Shown here piece after piece: positions 55,130 to 64,000 of a stretch of DNA of 64,000 nt (positions are counted from its first letter, which is position 1; the number at the start of each line of letters is the position of its first letter). Origin of the DNA: Eulemur rufifrons. Its lineage: Eukaryota; Chordata; Mammalia; Primates; Lemuridae. A program made the position numbers and the translations under genes. The notes under the pieces are model-generated. The model saw only the letters and a list, made by a program, of their open reading frames with translations, searched no databases and was not told the origin of the DNA. The stretch is from the NCBI RefSeq assembly GCF_041146395.1, contig NC_091012.1, positions 14,250,193 to 14,314,192 on the forward strand, given 5' to 3'.

Positions 55130-57100
55130 ACTGTGTATCTCTTTAAGATATTATTTTTATTTTAATTATTGTAAAATCACAAGAATTACAATCTTAATTA
55201 CTTTTAATGATTCACATCAGTCATGTTAACTATATTTACATCATTACGCAATATATGTCTAGAATGTATGTATTTCGTAAAACTAAAATTCAGTACACAT
55301 GAGAAAACTACCCATTTTCCCCATTGCCTAACTGCTGACAAACACCATCATGTTTTCTGTTTCTAGGAGTGTAACTGGTTTAGAAATATTGTATAAGTAT
55401 AATCATAAAATATCTGTCTTATTCTGCTTGACATTTCCTTAAGCATAATGTCATCAAGCTTTATCTCTACTGTGGATGTTATTAGATTATTGGTTTTTTT
55501 AAAGCTGAGAAATAATCCATTATTTCTAAATTTCAAATTGTATATATCCTTTCATTTTGTAAGGGCAGTTTGGGTTTCTTTCATCTACTGGCCTTTGTGA
55601 ATAATGATGAAATAAATATGAGTGTGAAGATACCTTTTTATTTTACAATATATGCAGGAATTTATATTTGTGTTTCTTTCTGATTCATTGGTCCAGTTTT
55701 CCGTCTTTCTGCCCGTAGAAAACTTCATTGACTACTGTAGCTTTTTTAATCTTTTAAAATGGGGAAGTGTGATCCCAATAGCATTGTTTCTCTTTTTGAT
55801 GATTGTTCAGATCTTTGTGGTCTCTTGAGATTCCATATTATTTTTGGGTTTGCTGTTTCTATTTTTGAAAAAAATTAAATTGAGAATTTGAAAGGAATTG
55901 CAGTGAATCTGTAGACTGCTATCGACGTCTTCAGAGCATTAAGTCTTCTCTTGAACAAGAACGTGTTCAAAAGTGTGTTATTTTCATATATTTGTGAATT
56001 TTTCTGTGTTTCTTCTGTTATTTATTCACAGTTTCATTCCATTCTGGTCAGAAATTAAAGTGTGTAAAATTTCAGTTTTCTAAAATTGGTTAAGACTTGT
56101 TTTGTGGCCAAACAGGTAGTTTTTTAGGAAGAATGTTTTATGAGCTATCAAGAAGTTTGTATGTTCTATTATTATTCTATAGAGTATTCTCTATATATCT
56201 GTTAGGTCTAATTGCTCTATGGTGTTTTCAAATCTTCTGTTTTCTTATTATTAATTTGACTGGCTTTATTATTATGGTAAGTGGAATATCAAAGTATCCT
56301 ATTATTTTGCTGTCCCTTTCTTGCTTCAATTCTGTCAATGTTTTCTTTATATATTTGCGAACCTTGATGTGAGATAAAGATAGATATCATATATATGTAT
56401 TACTTTCATGGGTTCTCAGTGAATGACATCTTTCTACATTAAATGTCCTTGTTTGTCTCTTGTAACAGTTTTGGCTTACAGTGTATTTTATAAACTATAA
56501 CATCTTTCACTTCAAATGTAATGTGCCTAATATAACTTTGAACTCCACTGCTCTTACATGCTTAAGGTTTTCATGGTATATCTTGTTATATCCTGCCAAT
56601 TTTAGTCTATTGTTTTTACAAGCTATGAAGTACAGTCTCTTTAGAGAGAATAGAATTGGATTTTTTAATCCATTTATTTAACTGTGTCTTCTGACTGGAA
56701 ATAGTAGTACATAAATATTTACATAACTTTCTCAAAGGTAAGGACTTATAATTTCTCTAATATTAATTGTTCTATATAACTTGTGTCACTATTTTTTCTT
56801 TCTTTCCTCTCCTTTTCTCCTGCATTGTGTGCCACAGATATTTAGGGACATATTTTATTTCTTTGTCCACCTTCCTTTGTGTATCTCTATAAACACTTTC
56901 CTGATGTTCACTGTGAGAATTACCTAAAATCCTTTGAAGTTGCAACATACATTGAACTGAGAACTACTTAACTTCAGTTGCCTACAAAAATTCTTAATCT
57001 TTTTACACCTGCCCCCAACCTTATGATATTGATGTCAATAATTCTGTCTTTTTACATTGTATATCAATAAACATATGGCATTGCTTTTTTTATTTTGTCT
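55130..57100 (-). mobile_element. Old L1, antisense
   Basis: An older L1 3' UTR (TTTAATTATTGTAAAATCAC, AAACACCATCATGTTTTCTG, AGCATAATGTCATCAAGCTT), then an ORF2 antisense part (TGCAGTGAATCTGTAGACTG, CTATATATCTGTTAGGTCTA, ATGTCCTTGTTTGTCTCTTG). The right boundary is uncertain. Confidence 0.75.
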
Positions 57101-57634
57101 TTTAAATTTTATAGCATAACTAAATGTTTTTGTAGCATCATTATAGTACTGCAGAATTTTATTTTTGGTATGTGCATACGTTTCCCAGAGAATTATATAG
57201 TTGTCATAGAAGACAGAAACCAGCTTATGGAAAGGCCATAAAAAAACAATTGTATGGACATATGTGTCAATGGTTTCATTCTCTTTTGAAAGGGAGTCCA
57301 GGAGATGGGATTTTACTACGAATGTGATTCCTCTATATCAGCGCAGAAGAAGGGCTTTGGTGGGTAAATGTAACAAACTTTCCTTCCAGTTTCATTTGGT
57401 TCTTGGTATCATTCTCATCTGGGGTGCTATAAACTATTAGCAGTTATGAATTCTCGAAAAAGTCATGTTTGTAAGTATACTTTTAAGGTCATACATCTGT
57501 GATGGAAGTAAGACCATGGTATTCTATTGTGCTTTCTTGCTAATGTGCTTGGTATAGTTTTATATATTCAAAATGTGAAGTATATTCACCTGAGTCCAGT
57601 TAGTGAGATACTTTGTTATTTTCATTTCTTTCAG
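57101..57634. other. End of intron 3, unassigned
   Basis: Unassigned sequence with a polypyrimidine tract and acceptor (TTTCATTTCTTTCAG) ending at 57634. Confidence 0.5.
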
Positions 57635-57954
57635 AACTGTCTTCCCATTGCACCCGAGACCTGGTGCCAGAGCAGGGCATAAAAGACTCATTACAGAAAT
57701 CAATAATGAGACTATATGGAAGCTGTGGCCTTGAAAATGTACACTTAAAAGAAGACTGGGAGTGTGCGGGTGAGAGTAAGAGGCAGGAAGTATATTATGA
57801 TGGTCTTACTCAATGTTTGTCAACTACCCATAGGACAATCTGCAAACATAATAAATGTATAAAAGTCTTTACCAAATCTTCAAACCTAAATACACATAAG
57901 AAAAGACATACAGGAGAGGGAAGATTTAAACATAATAAATGTGGAAAAACTTTT

Positions 57955-58611
<657 letters not shown>

Positions 58612-58614
58612 TAA

Positions 58615-59269
<655 letters not shown>

Positions 59270-59271
59270 GA

Positions 59272-59493
<222 letters not shown>

Positions 59494-59496
59494 TGA

Positions 59497-60123
<627 letters not shown>

Positions 60124-60126
60124 TAA

Positions 60127-60520
60127 AAGTGAGATAAATGTAATGACTATGGAAGTGCTTTCCCAATGCATTAGCCTTAAATGCACAACAGTACTTATGC
60201 TGAAAGTAAACAATAATAATGTAGAGCACTGAACATACCTTTACTTCTATCACAGATCTTATAAGACATGAGAGAACTTACACTGAAAGAAACCCTCCAG
60301 TGTTTTCTCAAGCATTGCTCCACATCAGAAAATTTTTAATAGATAGAAACCTTACAAATTTAATGAATGTCAAAAAAGATTTATGCAAAAGGTATGCCTT
60401 AGAGAACAACAGAGAATTGATACTTAAAACTACTTTGCAGATATAATAAATTTCAGAACAGATTTAATCAAAAATCAAGTCTAAATAGATATCAGGGGAT
60501 TCACAGTACAATGCATTAAG
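60127..60520 (+). pseudogene. Relic fingers / 3' UTR beyond the natural stop
   Basis: In and near the finger frame are fragments such as LIRHERTYTERNP (about 60255-60295) and SLNRYQGIHS (about 60480-60510), with stops between them. They look like former fingers downstream of the TAA at 60124, now 3' UTR. No zinc-binding set is complete. Confidence 0.6.
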
Positions 60521-63500
60521 GCACTAACTCATTCAACCATTTCTTTAAACCAGGTTGTTGACTATAGAGAATAATCCAGTTAAAATAGTTAGATAATTTA
60601 TTTGTATGTCAGTTTTAAAAAAGAGAGAGATTTTTTGAGAGTTATAATTATGTGTAAAATATACTTTCTGGTCAGAGTGGGGTGAAAATGTAACAAAGTA
60701 TAATTTTTTGCATTTTTTGACAAGCAAATATTGATGTGATTCAATTCTCAAAGCAGTAGATGCTATGCTTTCATTCCTAGTGTGCATGTGAATGTGTGTG
60801 GTTAGTGGTAGCTACATCACAGTTATTAGAAGTCTTTCTGTATTAAGTAGGCATCATTCATGTACTTTTCCATGGAAAATTGAAAACACTGAAATGTAAC
60901 ATTTATGAAACAGAAAGGTGCTTTGTGGTTGACTTTTAACAAACAGTATTTAAAGTGATGTGTAACGTAGGTATACAGACTAATATTCTTCTCATTATAA
61001 TCAGAATGAAACAATTACAATATTAGAAATAAATTGTTTTACTAATTGCAAATTATGATGATGAAATAGAGTGATTTTGAAATATTTTTAGATTACATGT
61101 AAACTTAATTTGTTTTATTAAACTAAAAAAGGTTTTTAATGTGTCAAACATGTTGTAGATTGAATGAAGTGTTATTTTGCCATTAACATTAACCTATTCG
61201 ATGTTACTCAAAGTTTGAGATAATGGATTGTAAAAATGTACAATTGGGTTACACACTAAAATGGCATCATTTGTGATCCTTTTTTTCAGTGGCTTTAAAT
61301 TTCTAATACTTTGACGAATAATATTCCCAAAAGTTTTATTTTTTATTATTTTTGCAATTACATTGTTACTGTAATGCTTATAATAAAGATTGTCCACTTA
61401 ATGAAAAGGCATCCATTTCTCAACACTGAATGACTACTTCTTCCATTTTATCCTACATTTTTCTTTCAGCATGCAACCGCTCTAGCCAGTGAAGCACAAA
61501 TAAACACATTTTTTATTTACATGGAATCCAACATACAAACACATCATGGTTAAGATGAACTTTAGTTGTAATAGATTTACAGAGTAAGTAATTATGTTTG
61601 TGTGAACGTGGATGTATACCTATTTTGAAATGAAAAGAAGAAATCATGGAAAAAATAGGTAATTTCAAAAGTGTTGAGAATTTACTAGCAAACTAGAAAC
61701 TTCAAAGATTCTGAAAGCAATTTTTTTTTTGCTTTATGTTGAATTAACTTGTTTAAAACCCTAAAGCTTCTGATTCAGAACCTGCCCACACCAATCCTCT
61801 GTTCTTATATGCTTATTACTAATGCTAGGCCTAATGTATAATTTTATTATTTCAAAGTTCATTAAGTATTCTTTATATGACATGCTCTTCAATTATAAGA
61901 ATGATTTTTATAAAATTTAATGGTGCTCATGAAATATCTGAAGGTATGGGTAATTCCACAATGTATTAATTTCATTTTATTTACATAGTACATTCTGTAT
62001 TTTCCTTCTATTTTGGGGAGCATATTGAAAGCACTTTTGGTTACTGTTTCTTTTAATTTTGGTCATTGACCTAATTGATTTATTGACTGTGTCAGGCTAA
62101 TTTGTTCAGGTAAACACTGAGAAGGATTTATAAATTATGAGGTTTTTTTGATACTTAAATAGAAGGAAGAAGTACAGGACAGTGTTATGTATGTAGTAAA
62201 TGCTTTATAATTAGCTGCAAATATTTCTGTGTGAATGAGTTTGTGACTCCAGGTAAGAGATTGAAAATGTCCAGGGTGAAAAAATGGCACTGATTTTGCA
62301 TGTGGAGAGAGGAGACCTACAGAGCAACCAACACTTGGAATTTATAAGTGGAAACTCTACTTCTTTGATTTCCTAATTATCTCCAGCGTTTTTTTTGCTA
62401 TCTTTTTATCTTCATTCCCTTCTACAAATGTATCTAAGCCATTCTTCTTTCTGTCAGTACTTGGTCTACAACTTTCTCACTGTTGTACTCACCCCCTGCC
62501 AGTTCACACAGTACTTTAAAAGTTCTGATGAGAAGTTCATTATTTTTTAATTTGGTGAAAGAAACATTTAACTAGAGAGTTTGAGGCCATTTATAGGTTA
62601 TACATGCAGCATTCTGATTACTTAAGATTAGAGAGATTCAGTGTCCTAAGCTAAAAGTAAGAGCCTTAAAGTACAAAGAAAGATAAACAATTCTGAACGC
62701 CAGAGGATTAAATCAAGAACTCAGTATTGTTTGCTTTGTAAAAGCAAGATGTTATTAGATCCTAACATATACTGTCATAAGTATGAAAATAATTAAAATC
62801 AGTAAAGCATTAATAATTGTGTGATGTGTATGGTAAGCACTATATAAAGAAACATCAGCATTTGGCCATCTCTTAATAAAGAGTTTAGGTGAAGGAAGAA
62901 GTTTGAATTTAATTTTCTATGAATTACTTATAGTACAACATACGCATCCATCTAGAAGCTACTTATGACCGTGTATTTTCAGTATTAGAATGTTATAGAA
63001 TGATTTCTGTGGATTTAAAATTTGGAATAATCTTTCTTTACCTGATATTTCAATCTTAGAGAATTTATTTTACATGACTTTATTTCAGTTGGTGCAGTGC
63101 ACAGTACACAGTTTTCATTTTTAGTCATCTAATGTGGCCAACAATTTGGTCATTCTTTCTAGAGGAATCTCGGATCATGGCAGCTTTTTGATTGAAAATT
63201 TCATCAGTGATTTGGCATGCAATCTTCTTTTCTGTGCTGACAGTGGCCAGAGGTGGGACAATGAGCACCACATAACTCTTTAGTGTCTTCCATACCATAA
63301 TCATCAGCACCAAGAAGTCCAGGTCTCCTAAGCTTCAAATAAAAGCATTAAAGCCCCTTTCATGTTCTGTCCTGGATTCTGAACCTGCTGGTAAATATCA
63401 GAGTTCCCTTGCTTATGATAGACAAATAGAATGACAAAAACAGCACTAAAACTATATATTTTTGATACTGTTAGCTAAGCTCATGACAAAGATCCAGGGT

Positions 63501-63524
63501 CAGCATTCAGAACAATGCTATACT
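60521..63524. other. 3' flank, unassigned AT-rich sequence
   Basis: Possible poly(A) signals for the ZNF transcript (AATAAA near 61030, AATAAAG near 61384) cannot be ranked. Minus 63125-63313 is open (62 codons) and looks coding-like (IACQITDEIFNQKAAMI), perhaps a retrocopy fragment, but the protein is not recognised. Confidence 0.35.
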
Positions 63525-63600
63525 TCAAATATTTTTATTGATTTTTTTAATTGACTGATAATATTATATGTATTTATCATGTAAAATGTGATGATTTGAA
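63525..63600 (-). mobile_element. Old L1 3' UTR fragment
   Basis: TTTTTTAATTGACTGATAAT, then ATGTATTTATCATGTAAAAT resemble the antisense 3' end of older L1. It may continue past the microsatellite to about 63720. Confidence 0.6.
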
Positions 63601-63650
63601 ATATATATATATATATGTATACACACACACACACACACACATACACACCC
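63601..63650. repeat. (AT)n(AC)n compound microsatellite
   Basis: An AT dinucleotide run passes into about 12 AC units. Confidence 0.95.
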
Positions 63651-63764
63651 ATTGTCTAATGCTTATTCTAGCTAATTAACAAATGCTTTACTTCTCATAG
63701 TTATTACCTTTGTGGTGAAGAACACTTATTGACTGTCTCAGCATATTTTTTTTTTAATTTTTAT

Positions 63765-64000
63765 TTTTTTATTCTTATTTCAGCATATTGTGAGGGTACA
63801 GAAGTTTAGGTTATGTATATTGCCCTTGCCCCCGCCCACCCCCACGAGTCAGAGCTTCAAAGGTGTCCATCCCCTAGACAGTGCGCATCGCACTCATTAT
63901 GTATGTGTACACCCATCCCCTCCCCCACCCACATCTGCCCAACACCTGATTGATGTTATTCCTGCATGTTCTCTTAGGTGATGATCAGTGAAACCAATTT
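63765..64000 (-). mobile_element. Young L1 3' end, running off the window
   Basis: TTTCAGCATATTGTGAGGGT, the single-module 3' UTR and the last L1 bases before the window edge (GATGATCAGTGAAACCAATT). Confidence 0.93.

Noticed and set aside
63125..63313. 62-codon minus frame as a small gene
   Set aside because: Coding-like composition but no start context, promoter or recognised protein; at most a retrocopy fragment.

Overview
The window is nuclear DNA of a primate, most likely a strepsirrhine and probably a Malagasy lemur. The evidence is the repeats: dimeric 7SL-derived Alu elements with an AT-rich linker insert between the arms (TATATGGACA...CTAAAAATATATA), and many young L1 3' ends with one shared 3' UTR. 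There are no prokaryotic features. Most of the sequence is retrotransposon-derived, and much of the rest is AT-rich DNA that I cannot assign.

Layout. 1-24 kb is intergenic, with L1 3' ends, Alus, old L1 pieces, small DNA transposons (MER5A-like, MER20-like, an hAT element with target-site duplication), a MIR and a TAF10 retrocopy. 24.2-26.3 kb holds an antisense FOXK-family (FOXK2-like) retrocopy split by a short retroviral LTR and flanked by two 329-bp direct repeats. 26.3-30.9 kb is an old sense-strand L1 into which a young L1 end, an Alu monomer and an antisense MSANTD3 retrocopy have inserted. 32-38 kb holds several Alus, an Hsmar1-type mariner fragment and an olfactory-receptor pseudogene.

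The main locus is a KRAB zinc-finger gene on the + strand, 39.0-60.1 kb, of the ZNF91-like type. A short start exon (39024-39038), a 127-bp KRAB-A exon (40852-40978), a 93-bp KRAB-b exon (41478-41570) and a terminal zinc-finger exon (57635-60126) join in consistent phase. Intron 3 is about 16 kb and consists almost entirely of L1, including a decayed near-full-length copy (48.7-55.1 kb). The finger exon has two Alus in opposite orientation, each with its own target-site duplication, and two nonsense codons. The coding frame is nevertheless unchanged across the whole exon. The locus is best called a pseudogene as a zinc-finger protein, but it could still encode a KRAB-only protein of about 209 residues.

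I found no new biological system of the operon or defence-island kind. The points most worth following up are the disrupted KRAB-ZNF locus, the repeat-flanked FOXK retrocopy and the two length forms of the L1 3' UTR.
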